A stretch of DNA of 64,000 bases from Verrucomicrobiaceae bacterium (GCA_027484055.1 JAIXQH010000025.1:1-64000); one strand, 5' to 3'. Shown: positions 52,253-62,659, counted from the first letter of the stretch. Translations and numbers: made by a program. Notes: generated by a model not told the origin, from the letters alone.

Positions 52253-53941
52253 ATGAACCAATCCCACTCCGTCAGGATGAGTATTTCACGCAAGCTGCTG
52301 CTCCTTTTCCTAGGGCTCTGCTTCAGTTTTTTCGCCCTCATTGGTTACAGCGCTTGGAGCTTCAGTGAAGTGGGCCACGAGTTATCCTTCATGGGGCAGA
52401 ATAAATTGCCGACCCTATCGGACACCTCATTGATCAAGGAATCCGTGTTCGGTCAGCAGCAGGTGATCAACAACCTAGCGGCCAATATGCTAGCCCGGGA
52501 GCGCGCTTTGGCCGATTTCTCGGCAGCTGGCGCGGTCGCCACCCGCTTGCTCGGAGAAACGACCGATGGCAAAAACCTTCGGCAATATTTGATCGAAACC
52601 CTCGCCAAGGAGAAAAGCGAAGGCCACCTCGATCAAGAAAAAGCCGATGCTCTTAACGTTGCAACCATCGCCGCCGCCTACCGGGAATTCGTCAACCGGG
52701 CGAATGACTATTTGGCCGCGACCGCCACGCCTAACAACGGCAACCAACAAACCGCACTCAACGCCGTGGACGACGCGACAGCCGAGCTTCTCAGCCGCAT
52801 CCAGAAATTCGACTCCACCACTCTGGAGTTCATGACGGAGGACACCATCGTGCTGCAGGAGAAACAGCAAAACTTGTTGAAGCTCATCGCCATCGCTGGC
52901 CTCGTCATTTTTGCCGCCTCCGTCATGATCACCCTGAGTCTCGTCAAAAAAATCACCGGCCCACTCACCGAACTCACCAGTCTTTCGGCAAAGATCGCCA
53001 GTGGCGACCTCACGGGCCAAATCGGAGCCGTCCGCACCGGCGACGAGCTGGAAATCCTCGCCGATTCCTTCGGCACCATGAGCGGGAACCTGAGGAGCCA
53101 GATCGAGGAAATGCGCAAGGGCGTGGAAATGCTCAGTTCGGCGATCAGCGAAATCGGATCATCCATTCAGGAGCAGGCTTCCAGCGCCAAGGAAGAGGCG
53201 GCGACGATCCAAGAAATCACCACCACCATGCAGGAAATCCAACAGTCCGGCACGGAAATCAGCCAGCGCGCCAAGGACGTGAGTGTCGGTGCGGAAAACA
53301 CCCTGGATGCCGGAGAAGCCGGTCTCCAAGCCGTGTTGAAAACCTCCGAAAGCATGGAGCGCATCCGCGAGCAGGTCGAGGAAGTCGCCGAAAAAATCGT
53401 CAGCCTCAGCGAAAAGACCCAGGCCATCGGCGAGATCGTCGCCACCGTCAACGAGATCGCCGAGCAGTCGAACATCCTCGCCATCAACGCCAGCATCGAG
53501 GCCGCCTCCGCCGGAGAAAGCGGCAGCCGTTTCTCCGTGGTGGCCCAGGAAATGAAGCACCTCGCGGATCAGGCGAAAACCTCCACCCGGATGGTGCGGG
53601 GCATCCTCGAGGAAATCCAAAAAGGCATCAACACTTCGGTGATGCTCACGGAGGAAGCCGTGAAACGCACCGATTCCGGTCGCGCCCAAGCCTCGGTGGC
53701 ACAGGGCAGCATCCATAAATTGGCGGAGTCGATCCAGAGCAGCGTGCAAACCTTCCAACAAATCATCGCCGGAACCGGGCAGCAGCAAATCGGCATCAAC
53801 CAGGTGGTCCAAGGGATGCAGGACATCAAGCAGGCGGTGCAGCAAACCGTCACGGGCATTTCCCAACTCGAACAGGCCACCCGCGGCTTGAATGACATGG
53901 GCGTCAATCTCCGCACCTTCGTCACCCGCTACAAACTTTGA
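52253..53941 (+). CDS. methyl-accepting chemotaxis protein (WspA position)
   Basis: 562 residues. TM1 is at about 13-33 and a helical extracytoplasmic sensor of about 170 residues follows (four-helix-bundle-like). TM2 is at about 207-230, HAMP at about 232-285 (KKITGPLTELTSLSAKIASGDL), then a long coiled-coil signalling domain with the hairpin tip EIAEQSNILAINASIEAASAGESG. It is rich in Gln/Glu pairs suitable for methylation. The protein sits in the inner membrane and controls the CheA encoded next. In Wsp the receptor senses surface contact or envelope stress; its ligand here is unknown. Confidence 0.93.
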   Translation: MNQSHSVRMSISRKLLLLFLGLCFSFFALIGYSAWSFSEVGHELSFMGQNKLPTLSDTSLIKESVFGQQQVINNLAANMLARERALADFSAAGAVATRLLGETTDGKNLRQYLIETLAKEKSEGHLDQEKADALNVATIAAAYREFVNRANDYLAATATPNNGNQQTALNAVDDATAELLSRIQKFDSTTLEFMTEDTIVLQEKQQNLLKLIAIAGLVIFAASVMITLSLVKKITGPLTELTSLSAKIASGDLTGQIGAVRTGDELEILADSFGTMSGNLRSQIEEMRKGVEMLSSAISEIGSSIQEQASSAKEEAATIQEITTTMQEIQQSGTEISQRAKDVSVGAENTLDAGEAGLQAVLKTSESMERIREQVEEVAEKIVSLSEKTQAIGEIVATVNEIAEQSNILAINASIEAASAGESGSRFSVVAQEMKHLADQAKTSTRMVRGILEEIQKGINTSVMLTEEAVKRTDSGRAQASVAQGSIHKLAESIQSSVQTFQQIIAGTGQQQIGINQVVQGMQDIKQAVQQTVTGISQLEQATRGLNDMGVNLRTFVTRYKL

Positions 53942-56514
53942 AAGAGCAACTGGCAGCCAGACTTCGCGAAGTTTTCCGCATGGAGGTGGAGGCGGATGTC
54001 GTGACCCTTCGCGATGCCTTCCAAGGCTGGCAGCAAGGGCTTCCGGAGCCGTCGCGGACTGCCAACGAAGAGGTTTACAAGCTCGCCCACAAAATCAAGG
54101 GCGCCTGCCGGGCGGTTTCATTTAATGAGGGTCAGACTTTGGGGTTCTTGATCGAGTATTTGTTCCGCGCGCTTCATGAGAAGCCGCAGGCCATTTCACC
54201 GGGGCTGGTGACAGATGCTACGGCTTGCATGGAAACCTTCATTGCAGCGCTCACTGCATTTCTCGACGGCGTTCCGGTTTCACCGCTCAGCCCAGAATTC
54301 GTGACCAACATGAACGGTCATCTCACGGCCTGCGGATCGAGCCACCAATCGCCCGTGCAGAGTCCGGCAAAGCCCGCAGTCAATCCACGGCTGCTCGCAT
54401 CGTTCCGCGCAGAAGCTGCGGAAATCCTTGAAACCCTCCACGCCTGCCTGGATTCGTCCGCCACCGGTGCCGATCAACGGGAAGTCTCCAACGACGCCCT
54501 TCGCGCTGCCCACACGCTCAAGGGCGCGGCCGGAGTGGTGAAAATACCGGACCTCGTCTCATTGGCCCATGCGCTGGAAGACGAGCTCCGCGCGATGGGG
54601 GAAAACGCGGAGGCCAGTGTCCTCGCCGAGGCCCGCCAACGCGCGAGAACCCAGCTTCACGCGATCGAGCAAAGCCTGAGCCAGCATGAAGTGACGGGGC
54701 CGCCTCCTGCTACAAAAGCTCCGGCAAGCCCGAGTCTGCCGCTTCCAGCCGCAGCTCTGCGCCCGGCAGAATCCGCCGCTTTTTTCCGCGTCGAACAGGC
54801 TCGTCTGAAAAAACTGGAGGAATCCTTTTCCGAGTTGCTCATCACCGCTCCACGCATCGAAGGGCTGACGGACGAGTCCAGCCGCCTGATGGCGGATTTC
54901 GAAGCCCTTTCCCGCGAGGAAGAGGCGCTTCGCCGTAGCCTCGGCACCTTTCTTTACCGCGCGCCGGAAAATCAGGAATACGCCCGCGCCGCCAGTTATG
55001 TGAACTTCGTCAGCCGCCATTTGCGGATGCTGTTGCGCGCGGCGGGTCGGCTCGATGGCAACCTGCGCCAGGTTCAAGTGCTTGTCGGCCAGCGGCTTAA
55101 TTCGCTCGACGACCATTTGCACTCGCTTCAGGTGACCCCGGCGGGAGAGGTGCTGGCCGGCCTCGGCCCCATGGTGGAAGAGCTGGGCCGCGAACTCGGA
55201 AAACCGGTTCAATTAACGACCTCGGGTTTCGATCTTGAAATGGACCGCCCCACCCTGCAGCGGCTTCGCGGGGCGATCATCCACATTTTACGCAACGCCA
55301 TCGACCATGGTCTGGAAACCTCTGCCGAGCGGGTGTCCGCTGGGAAACCCAGCGTCGGCAGCATCCGACTTTCACTCGCGCTTTCTGGTGGCGAGTATGA
55401 ATTGGAAATCGCCGACGACGGGCGCGGCCTCTCGACCCGGGAAATCCGCCGCCAAGCCGTGCAATCCGGATTTCTCAGCGAGGAGGAAGCCTCGAATCTG
55501 GATGATGAACGTTTGCACCGCCTAATTTTCAACCCGAACTTCAGCACCGCACGGGACCTGAGTGAAGTTTCCGGTCGCGGCATGGGGCTGTCCTCCGTCG
55601 AGGAAACCGTGCGTTCGCTGAATGGTTCGTTCACCTTGAACTCACAGCCTGGGCGTGGCCTCACCTTCAAGCTTCGTCTGCCTGCGGGCCGTTCCGGGAG
55701 CACCGCATTGCTGGTGCAAGCAGGTGGCCAGACCTTCGGCATTCCCGCTCAATTTGTCGAAAAAGTGATCCCGATTTCGGCTTCGCAGCTTCATGAAAGC
55801 GAGGGTAAGTCGCATTGGATGTCGCCGGACGGACCGGTGCCCGTCCATCGGCTTTCCGACCTACTCGACCTACCATCGGAGTCTTTTTCTGAAAGCGCGT
55901 CTCCCGCCGTGGTGATCCGGCGTGTAAGCGGCAGGGACTTGCTGGTGGTAGATACCTTGCTGGGATTACGACAAGTGGTCCTACGCGAACTGCCGCCCGC
56001 AGCAGCCGCCACGGGGCTTTTTGGCGGCTGTATTCCGCTGGATGATGGTGAGGCCGGCCTGCTTTTGGAAGTGCCCGCTTTATTTGCCCGCTCTGGCGTG
56101 CCGCGATCTTGGTCGCCTGCTCCGGTAGAAACAAACCAGGCCTCGCGAGGTGTTTCGGTGATTCTGGTGGTGGATGATTCCTACACATCGCGGACGCTGG
56201 AAGCCAGTGTCATCGAGTCCATGGGCCACCGGGTCCTCCAAGCGGCCGATGGCATGGATGGCCTCCGCATCCTCCGCAACGAACCTGTGGACCTCATCCT
56301 CAGCGACATCGAAATGCCACGGCTCGACGGTTTCGGATTTTTGACGGAAGTGAAAAAATCCGATAAACTCCGCGATATTCCCTTCATCCTCATTTCATCA
56401 CTCGAAGATCAGAATATCGTGCAAAAGGGCCTAGCCCTCGGTGCCGACAGCTACATCATCAAACGGTTTTTCGAGCAGGATGAACTGAAAGCCACGATCC
56501 AACATTACCTGTGA
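53938..56514 (+). CDS. cheA: hybrid CheA kinase with two Hpt-like domains and receiver (WspE-like)
   Basis: 858 residues starting with TTG at 53938 (TTGA overlap with the receptor stop), the only start that keeps coupling. Two Hpt-like domains: LAHKIKGACRAV (His51) and the canonical AAHTLKGAAGVV (His192). The central part has the dimerisation helices and HATPase_c with HILRNAIDHGLE, DDGRGL and GRGMGLSSVEETV. A CheW-like domain follows (TALLVQAGGQTFGIPAQFVEKV), then a C-terminal receiver with VVDDSYTSRTLE and LSDIEMPRLDG. WspE has the same CheA-REC layout, but usually one Hpt. It phosphorylates its own receiver, CheB, and probably the hybrid kinase at 57560. Confidence 0.93.
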   Translation: MKEQLAARLREVFRMEVEADVVTLRDAFQGWQQGLPEPSRTANEEVYKLAHKIKGACRAVSFNEGQTLGFLIEYLFRALHEKPQAISPGLVTDATACMETFIAALTAFLDGVPVSPLSPEFVTNMNGHLTACGSSHQSPVQSPAKPAVNPRLLASFRAEAAEILETLHACLDSSATGADQREVSNDALRAAHTLKGAAGVVKIPDLVSLAHALEDELRAMGENAEASVLAEARQRARTQLHAIEQSLSQHEVTGPPPATKAPASPSLPLPAAALRPAESAAFFRVEQARLKKLEESFSELLITAPRIEGLTDESSRLMADFEALSREEEALRRSLGTFLYRAPENQEYARAASYVNFVSRHLRMLLRAAGRLDGNLRQVQVLVGQRLNSLDDHLHSLQVTPAGEVLAGLGPMVEELGRELGKPVQLTTSGFDLEMDRPTLQRLRGAIIHILRNAIDHGLETSAERVSAGKPSVGSIRLSLALSGGEYELEIADDGRGLSTREIRRQAVQSGFLSEEEASNLDDERLHRLIFNPNFSTARDLSEVSGRGMGLSSVEETVRSLNGSFTLNSQPGRGLTFKLRLPAGRSGSTALLVQAGGQTFGIPAQFVEKVIPISASQLHESEGKSHWMSPDGPVPVHRLSDLLDLPSESFSESASPAVVIRRVSGRDLLVVDTLLGLRQVVLRELPPAAAATGLFGGCIPLDDGEAGLLLEVPALFARSGVPRSWSPAPVETNQASRGVSVILVVDDSYTSRTLEASVIESMGHRVLQAADGMDGLRILRNEPVDLILSDIEMPRLDGFGFLTEVKKSDKLRDIPFILISSLEDQNIVQKGLALGADSYIIKRFFEQDELKATIQHYL

Positions 56515-57572
56515 AAAAAATTTCCGTATTGGTCGTCGAAGACTCCCCGACGATGAGACTCCTGCTGGAGGAAATCATTAGCGCCGATCCTCGTTTGACG
56601 CTGATGGCTTCCTGCGAGTCGGCCGAGCAAGCGATCGAACGCCTAGCCACCGAGCGGCCGGACATCATTTCGATGGATATTCTGCTTCCCGGCATCGACG
56701 GGCTGGAGGCGATCCGCCGCATCCTTGCCGAGGCGCCCATTCCCGTGGTGGTCATTTCCTCCACGACTTCCAGCGCCGAGTCGCGCCATGCGATGGAGGC
56801 GCTTCAGGCCGGTGCGTTGACGGTGTTGCCGAAACCCGAGGGGCCTGACTCGCCGAATTTCGCCCGCCACTGCCGCCGCATCACCGACCAGCTTGCCGCG
56901 ATGAGCCAAGTCCGGGTGATTCGCCGCATCAAACCGCGCCTTTCCAACGAGGGGCAGTCCGCTTTTTCACTGCCGGGTTCCCTCGCCGCCAGCGGGCCAA
57001 GTCAGGCCGTACGCGCCATCGGGATCGCGGCATCGACCGGCGGCCCGGTTGCGCTGCTCGAACTGCTTGCGCCGCTGCCTGCGACATTTCCCATCCCCAT
57101 TCTGTTGGTGCAGCACATCGCTGTCGGCTTTGGGGAAAGTTTCGCGCAGTGGCTCAATGAGTCGCTCGCGCTCCGTGTCTGCTACGCGGAACACCTATGC
57201 CCCTTGTTGCCCGGCCATGTGTATCTAGCTCCGGATGGAAAACACCTCGCCGTGATGGATCATCGCTGCGTGCTGCTGGATTCCCCGCCTGTCGGAGTGC
57301 ATCGTCCCTCCGCCACGGTGCTATTTGAAAGTCTGGCGAAGGAATATGGAGCCGCTGCCGTCGGCATTATTCTAACCGGTATGGGCCAGGATGGCGCGCA
57401 GGGACTGGTGACGATGCGCCGGGCAGGTGCTTGGACCTGCGGCCAGGATGAAGAATCTTGCATGGTTTTCGGCATGCCGCAAGCTGCTGAACAAATGGGC
57501 GCATTGAGCGCATTGATGTCACTAACGGCTATTTCGAATACCCTCAACCGAATGAACTTATGCCTGAATTAG
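56511..57572 (+). CDS. cheB: CheB methylesterase response regulator (WspF-like)
   Basis: 353 residues starting with GTG at 56511 (GTGA overlap with cheA). The receiver (1-125) has Glu10/Asp11 and phospho-acceptor Asp56 in ISMDILLPG, with a KPEG Lys. The methylesterase domain (about 165-350) has [16 protein letters not shown] (catalytic Ser), LVQHIAVGF (His) and [13 protein letters not shown] (Asp). It removes receptor methyl groups and resets the array. Overlaps the next gene by 13 bp. Confidence 0.95.
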   Translation: MKKISVLVVEDSPTMRLLLEEIISADPRLTLMASCESAEQAIERLATERPDIISMDILLPGIDGLEAIRRILAEAPIPVVVISSTTSSAESRHAMEALQAGALTVLPKPEGPDSPNFARHCRRITDQLAAMSQVRVIRRIKPRLSNEGQSAFSLPGSLAASGPSQAVRAIGIAASTGGPVALLELLAPLPATFPIPILLVQHIAVGFGESFAQWLNESLALRVCYAEHLCPLLPGHVYLAPDGKHLAVMDHRCVLLDSPPVGVHRPSATVLFESLAKEYGAAAVGIILTGMGQDGAQGLVTMRRAGAWTCGQDEESCMVFGMPQAAEQMGALSALMSLTAISNTLNRMNLCLN

Positions 57573-60082
57573 TCAAAATCTTGCTCGTTGAGGACTCGCC
57601 CACCCAAGCGCTGCAAGCTCAGATCTTGCTGGAAGACGCCGGCTATGAGGTTGAGGTCGTGGCAGATGCTTCAGCGGCGCTCGATGCGCTCAACCGCGAA
57701 TTGCCCGGCCTGATTCTTCTCGATTTCTTCCTGCCCGGCATGCGCGGCGACGAGTTATGCCGCCGTATCAAGAGCAACATCGCCACCCGCCACGTGCCGG
57801 TGCTCATGCTCACCGCCCAAGATGGCGATAGCACCGAAGTCCGCGGGCTGGACAGTGGCGCGGACGGCTTCCTCAGCAAGGGATCGGAAACCGAGATTTT
57901 CCTTCTCCGCATCGGCGCGCTCATCAACCGGTCACGACGGGACAGCGACCTATCCTCCCAAGCCAGCCACCGGGTCCTCAGCCGTGGGCGGATTCTTGCC
58001 ATCGACGACAGCGCAACCTATCTCGCTTACCTCCGGGCTGAACTCGAACCGGAGGGCTACATTTTTGAAACCTCGGAAAGCGGCGAGGAGGGACTCGCGA
58101 AAATCGAGACCAATACTTACGACTGCGTGCTGGTAGACCTCGTCATGCCCGGGATCGACGGACTGGAAATCTGCCGACGCGTGGAAAAAATGCGTCAGCG
58201 CGACTACAACATGATCGCCGTGCTGATGCTCACGGGGCACGAAACCAAGAGCGAACTCAGCAAGGCGCTTGCTGCCGGAGCCGATGACTTCGTCGGGAAA
58301 TCCAGCGACATCGCCGTGCTCCGCGGACGCATTCGCGCCCTGCTGCGACGGAAGTTTTTCCAAGAAGAAAACAACCGGATTCTCACGGAGCTGAAAAGTA
58401 AGGAACTCGAGGCCGCCACCGCTAAGATCGCCCAAGAGGCTGCCGAGGTCCGGGCAGAACTCGCCGAGGAACTCAAGCATACCGCCGAGGCGAGGGCCGC
58501 CCTTGTCGAAAAACTCGAGCAGTCCCATCGCGACCTCAACGCCGCTAAAGAGGCCGCCGAAACCGCCAACCGCTCCAAAAGCGAATTTCTGGCGAACATG
58601 TCCCACGAAATCCGCACCCCGCTCAATGGCGTGATCGGCATGACATCCCTCCTCCTCGAAACGGAACTCGAAGTCGAGCAGCGGGACATGGCCAAGACCA
58701 TTCAGACCAGTGGAAACGCGCTGCTCAATATCATCAACGACATCCTCGACATTTCAAAAATCGAGTCCGGCAAACTTGAAATCGAGCACATCCCCTTCGA
58801 CCTCAACAGCATCCTCGAACAGACGGTCGATGTTTTCGTCACTGCAATTTCCAACAAGCCGGTCGAGCTCAATTACGACATCGGCCCGGACGTGCCCTTC
58901 GCCCTCGTCGGTGACCCGACGCGCCTGCGACAGATCCTCCTCAACCTCGTGGGCAACGCCATCAAGTTCACGGCCTCGGGCGATGTAATCGTCTTTGTCA
59001 AAAATACCCGACCCATCTCCGACGGAGTCATCGACCTAGAAATCACCGTGTCCGACACTGGCATCGGCATCGACCCGAAGATCAAGGACCGCCTGTTCGA
59101 GCCATTCATGCAGGAAAACTCCACCGTCGCTCGTCAGTTCGGCGGCACGGGCCTGGGCCTGACCATTTCCCAGCGCCTCACGGAAATGATGGGGGGGCAA
59201 ATCCGCATCGAAAGCGAACCCGGTCGCGGCTCCAAGTTCATCGTGAGCCTCAGCCTCGCCGCAGCGGGGGACTCTCTGCCGACGCCGCCATTCGAGGGGA
59301 AATCCGCATGGCATGTTTCCGAGCATGATGCAGCGGGTGCCACCTATATTTCCAAGCTCCAGCGGCTCGGTTTCGAGGTTAGGCGGTTCACGACTTTCAA
59401 GGATCTTCTGAAACATGAAATCGGCCATGAAAGCCCGAGCCTGTTGTCCATCGACGCCCCGCTCGGTAGCATCGATCTCGGCGCGCTCAGCCGACCGATC
59501 CTTCCGGACAACACCAAGACCCAGGTGCTCATCTGGTCCAAGGCCGACGAATCTCCCGCCGCCAAGGAAAAGATCAGCGCGGGCCCGGAAAATCTTGATC
59601 CCGCCGTCTGCATCAAGCCTGCCAAGATGGCCGCACTCGTCAATCGCCTGCTGCCTTCCCATATCCCCGTAGCGTCCCATCAGGGCAGCGCGGCGGCTGA
59701 TCTGGAAAAATACGCGGATTTCAAGGTTCTCGTCGCCGAAGACAATCCGGTGAATCAAAAAGTCGCCAAGCTGATGCTGGCCAAGCTGAAGATCGTGCCG
59801 GATATGGTTCAAAACGGCCTGGAAGCCGTCGTAATGTGCCGCCATACGGACTACGACCTCATCCTGATGGACATCCAGATGCCGGAAATGGACGGTTGGC
59901 GTGCGACCCAGGCGATTCGCGAGTCAGGCAAGGCCCACCAGCCCATCATCCTCGCCCTCAGTGCGGACGTCATGCGTGAAGGCGCGAGCCGCGCCACCGA
60001 GATGGGCATGCAGGGATTTCTCACCAAGCCGATCATCCTTGAAGACCTGACGGCAATCCTGCGGAAATTCCTGATCAAATAA
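57560..60082 (+). CDS. REC-REC-HisKA-HATPase-pseudoREC-REC hybrid histidine kinase
   Basis: 840 residues. Receiver 1 (about 5-125: [25 protein letters not shown]) and receiver 2 (about 148-270: [22 protein letters not shown]) are followed by a coiled coil and HisKA with [19 protein letters not shown]. HATPase_c has [12 protein letters not shown] and [13 protein letters not shown] receiver-like region without a phospho-acceptor Asp (about 575-705) and a final intact receiver (about 720-838: [28 protein letters not shown]) complete it. It ends the chemosensory operon where wspR would be, so the array output probably enters a phosphorelay. It has no sensor domain other than its receivers. Confidence 0.9.
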   Translation: MPELVKILLVEDSPTQALQAQILLEDAGYEVEVVADASAALDALNRELPGLILLDFFLPGMRGDELCRRIKSNIATRHVPVLMLTAQDGDSTEVRGLDSGADGFLSKGSETEIFLLRIGALINRSRRDSDLSSQASHRVLSRGRILAIDDSATYLAYLRAELEPEGYIFETSESGEEGLAKIETNTYDCVLVDLVMPGIDGLEICRRVEKMRQRDYNMIAVLMLTGHETKSELSKALAAGADDFVGKSSDIAVLRGRIRALLRRKFFQEENNRILTELKSKELEAATAKIAQEAAEVRAELAEELKHTAEARAALVEKLEQSHRDLNAAKEAAETANRSKSEFLANMSHEIRTPLNGVIGMTSLLLETELEVEQRDMAKTIQTSGNALLNIINDILDISKIESGKLEIEHIPFDLNSILEQTVDVFVTAISNKPVELNYDIGPDVPFALVGDPTRLRQILLNLVGNAIKFTASGDVIVFVKNTRPISDGVIDLEITVSDTGIGIDPKIKDRLFEPFMQENSTVARQFGGTGLGLTISQRLTEMMGGQIRIESEPGRGSKFIVSLSLAAAGDSLPTPPFEGKSAWHVSEHDAAGATYISKLQRLGFEVRRFTTFKDLLKHEIGHESPSLLSIDAPLGSIDLGALSRPILPDNTKTQVLIWSKADESPAAKEKISAGPENLDPAVCIKPAKMAALVNRLLPSHIPVASHQGSAAADLEKYADFKVLVAEDNPVNQKVAKLMLAKLKIVPDMVQNGLEAVVMCRHTDYDLILMDIQMPEMDGWRATQAIRESGKAHQPIILALSADVMREGASRATEMGMQGFLTKPIILEDLTAILRKFLIK

Positions 60083-60167
60083 TCGTTCAAACCTGTGAAT
60101 GCCCCGACGCGGCATTGGCGCTTGCGGCGCGGGGGCAAGTCTTTCAGTTTCCGCGCAGCTTCTCATC

Positions 60168-60728
60168 ATGACATTTCCCAAGCTCCTCCTCGTCCTCACC
60201 CTGCCACTTTACGTGCTCGACCAGATCACGAAGTTCTGGACGGTGGGGAAATTTCCGCCGCCTTCGCCCTATGGAATCACTGAGATTCCGGTCATTGAAA
60301 ACGTGTTTTATCTCGTCCGAGTCCACAATCAGGGAGTGGCCTTCGGCTTTGGAAATGGCTCGGCGTGGGCACCGATTGTGTTCATGGTAGTTCCCATTTT
60401 CGCACTGACCCTGATCCGGATTTTTTGGAAAAAGGGCGTCTTTAAGCATCTGATTTCCCAAGTCGCAGTCGCCCTTCTGCTCTGTGGAATTTTCGGCAAT
60501 CTGACGGACCGCCTCGTGCAGGGCTTTCTCTTAGAAGAGTTCCGTTCGGCCAGTATCTGGGAGCGCCTGACTCAGGGCTATGTGGTGGATTTCCTGTCGG
60601 TGCAGTTGCCGTTTTATGGCCGCTGGCCCGCGTTTAATGTGGCAGATTCCTGCATCTGCATCGCCGCGTTCCTGCTCTTCATCGGCGGCATCTACGAGGA
60701 GCGCTTAGCCAAGCATGGGAAATCCTAG
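60168..60728 (+). CDS. lspA: lipoprotein signal peptidase
   Basis: 186 residues from the ATG at 60168, where the first membrane helix begins; a longer frame from 60099 adds a non-membrane stretch. Four membrane helices and the family motifs: VHNQGVAFGFG, GNLTDRL followed by GYVVDFL (first catalytic Asp region) and FNVADSCI (second catalytic Asp). It cleaves diacylated prolipoproteins in the inner membrane. The insert between the two Asp regions (VQGFLLEEFRSASIWERLTQ) is longer than in E. coli LspA. Confidence 0.93.
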   Translation: MTFPKLLLVLTLPLYVLDQITKFWTVGKFPPPSPYGITEIPVIENVFYLVRVHNQGVAFGFGNGSAWAPIVFMVVPIFALTLIRIFWKKGVFKHLISQVAVALLLCGIFGNLTDRLVQGFLLEEFRSASIWERLTQGYVVDFLSVQLPFYGRWPAFNVADSCICIAAFLLFIGGIYEERLAKHGKS

Positions 60729-60992
60729 CGTGACGCTAAACCGGGTGGAGTCGTCCAGTGGCGCAACATCATGATGAAGGATCTGGCGAAAAGCCCGACT
60801 CGCTGAGGTAAAATTGTTGAAATCACCTTGACGGGCGGCAGCGGCGAAAAATCAATTCTTGCCAACCAGATTTTTCACGCATAAAGCCGACATGTTCATT
60901 TTGCAAAACCGCTGATGAACGCACTTCGTCTGGTCTTTTCGCCATGGTCTCAGGAAGTGTTGAATGTGATGGCGTGATAAGAATAGACAAAA
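60729..60992 (+). other. long untranslated leader region before the RRM gene
   Basis: 264 bp with no gene. The last 55 bp before the ATG can form a hairpin between CGCCAT (60940-60945) and ATGGCG (60969-60974). Long structured leaders are common for cold-inducible RNA-binding protein genes; whether this one is a thermosensor is not shown. No obvious ribosome-binding site precedes the ATG. Confidence 0.35.
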
Positions 60993-61460
60993 ATGGACAT
61001 CTACGTGGGCAACCTGCCCTACACCGCTACTGAAGAAGACGTTACTGGCCTCTTCGCCGCTTACGGACCTGTTGAACGGGTTAAAATCATCACCGACCGC
61101 GAAACTGGCCGATCCAAAGGATTCGCTTTCGTAACGCTCGGCGACCAGAGCCAACTGAACGCTTCGATCGAAGCTCTCAACGGTTACGACTATCAGGGCC
61201 GCGCGCTTCGCGTGAATGCCTCTGAGCCAAAAGAATTTAAGCCAGGTGGCGGCGGCGGTGAGCGTCGCGGCGGTGGTGGCGGCGGCTACGGCGGCGGTGA
61301 ACGTCGCGGTGGTGGTGGCGGCGGCTACGGTGGTGGCGGCGGCGGTGGTGGCTACGGCGGCGAGCGCCGTGGTGGCGGCGGCGGCGGTGGCTACAAAGGC
61401 GGCGGTGATCGCCGTGGCGGCGGTGGCGGCGGTTACAAAGGCGGCGGCGGCGACTGGTAA
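60993..61460 (+). CDS. RRM RNA-binding protein with Gly/Arg-rich tail
   Basis: 155 residues. Residues 1-80 are one RNA-recognition motif with RNP2 IYVGNL (3-8) and RNP1 KGFAFVTL (about 46-53). The rest is almost only Gly with spaced Arg, Tyr and Lys (GGGERRGGGGGGYGGG units), like the tails of cyanobacterial and verrucomicrobial RRM proteins and eukaryotic glycine-rich RNA-binding proteins. It probably binds RNA in the cytoplasm as a chaperone, often cold-induced in this family. Followed by a strong terminator. Confidence 0.93.
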   Translation: MDIYVGNLPYTATEEDVTGLFAAYGPVERVKIITDRETGRSKGFAFVTLGDQSQLNASIEALNGYDYQGRALRVNASEPKEFKPGGGGGERRGGGGGGYGGGERRGGGGGGYGGGGGGGGYGGERRGGGGGGGYKGGGDRRGGGGGGYKGGGGDW

Positions 61461-61500
61461 GCCCCTACAGCGTCTTCGCTACTCAGCGAGTGATTTACGA

Positions 61501-61539
61501 AAAGCCCGATACTCTCCTTTGAGTGTCGGGCTTTTTTTC
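61501..61539 (+). terminator. Rho-independent terminator after the RRM gene
   Basis: AAAGCCCGATACTC and GAGTGTCGGGCTTT form a stem with one mismatch and a short loop, followed by a T-run (61533-61539). The A-run on the left arm could also serve the convergent alr transcript. Confidence 0.85.
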
Positions 61540-61549
61540 CGCCGAGTCC

Positions 61550-62659
61550 TCAGTCCAAGTACTGCCTCACGACACGTGGCGTGATGCCGGTGAAAATTTC
61601 CCAGACGATGGTCTCGGCTTTTTCTGCGATTTCTGTGACCGGGATATTCGCGCCGAAGAGTTCCACCTCATCGCCCTCTAGCACCTCTACTGCGGCCGTC
61701 ACATCCACCATCATTTGGTCCATCGTGATCCGGCCTAGGATCGGCAGGCGCTGCCCGCGGATCCAGACGTCTGCCCCTTTTCCGGAAACATGCCGCGGGT
61801 AGCCGTCGCCATAACCGATGCCCACGGTGGCCACGCGGGTGGGCTTGGTGGTGACGAACTGCCTGCCATAGGACACGCCGTGGCCTGCGGGAAGTGAGCG
61901 GACGAGAGTGACTCTTGATTTAAGCGTCATCACGGTGGCGAGATTCCCTTGAAATTCTGGCAGCGGAGAGACCCCATAAAGCATAAGGCCAGGGCGAGAC
62001 AAATTGCATAATCCCTGCTCATAGCCAAGTAGGCCGGCGCTATTGGCGAGATGCCGCCACTTGAAGCGCGCTGCGCCGCCAAGGCTGTCGATGATCTCGT
62101 GAAAGCGGGCGAATTGCTTCACCGTGAACGCTTCATCCTCATCTGCTGAGGGCAAGTGCGAGCCGATGCCCTCAATTTCCAGATGCGAGAAGCTCTCAAG
62201 CTGGCGCAGAGTCTCCGGCAGATGGTCCACCACGAAGCCACCCCGGCCCATGCCCGTGTCCACGGCGATGTGGACTCGTAAACGCTTCGCTTGAAGCTGA
62301 GCGAGGCGGTTGAAATGCTCAGCCTCCTGCAGCGAGGAAATGCAGGGCGTCCAGTCCCGAGCGACGATTTCCGCACGCTCTTCACTCCAAGTGGCTCCGA
62401 GCAGGTAAATCCGCGTCTGCACGCCCGCCTCGCGAATGCGGCGGGCTTCACCGACGTTTGCGACGCCTAAAAAATCAATCTGTTGAGCGGCGAGCGTCTT
62501 GGCGATTTCCTCCAACCCGTGGCCATAGGCCCCCGCCTTCACCACGGCCATCACACGGCCACCGAGGAACTTGCGAGAGTAGGCGAGATTGCGCTTGAGC
62601 GCGCTGAGATCAATTTCAGCCCAGGCTCTCGGTGGTGATATGGGAAATGACGAAGTCAC
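61550..62659 (-). CDS. alr: alanine racemase
   Basis: 369 residues, the usual length. PLP-binding Lys41 in AVVKAGAYGHG; catalytic Tyr283 in GIGYGDGYPR; RVHIAVDTGMGRGGF and LARPG-like LSRPGLMLYG complete the family pattern. It interconverts L- and D-alanine to supply peptidoglycan synthesis in the cytoplasm. It lies 53 bp downstream of the DUF2452-like gene on the same strand and converges with the RRM gene. Confidence 0.95.
   Translation of the reverse strand: MTSSFPISPPRAWAEIDLSALKRNLAYSRKFLGGRVMAVVKAGAYGHGLEEIAKTLAAQQIDFLGVANVGEARRIREAGVQTRIYLLGATWSEERAEIVARDWTPCISSLQEAEHFNRLAQLQAKRLRVHIAVDTGMGRGGFVVDHLPETLRQLESFSHLEIEGIGSHLPSADEDEAFTVKQFARFHEIIDSLGGAARFKWRHLANSAGLLGYEQGLCNLSRPGLMLYGVSPLPEFQGNLATVMTLKSRVTLVRSLPAGHGVSYGRQFVTTKPTRVATVGIGYGDGYPRHVSGKGADVWIRGQRLPILGRITMDQMMVDVTAAVEVLEGDEVELFGANIPVTEIAEKAETIVWEIFTGITPRVVRQYLD

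Noticed and set aside
53159-53866. 235-codon minus-strand frame opposite the chemoreceptor gene
   Set aside because: It is a shadow of a high-GC coding region with codon phase set by the receptor gene.
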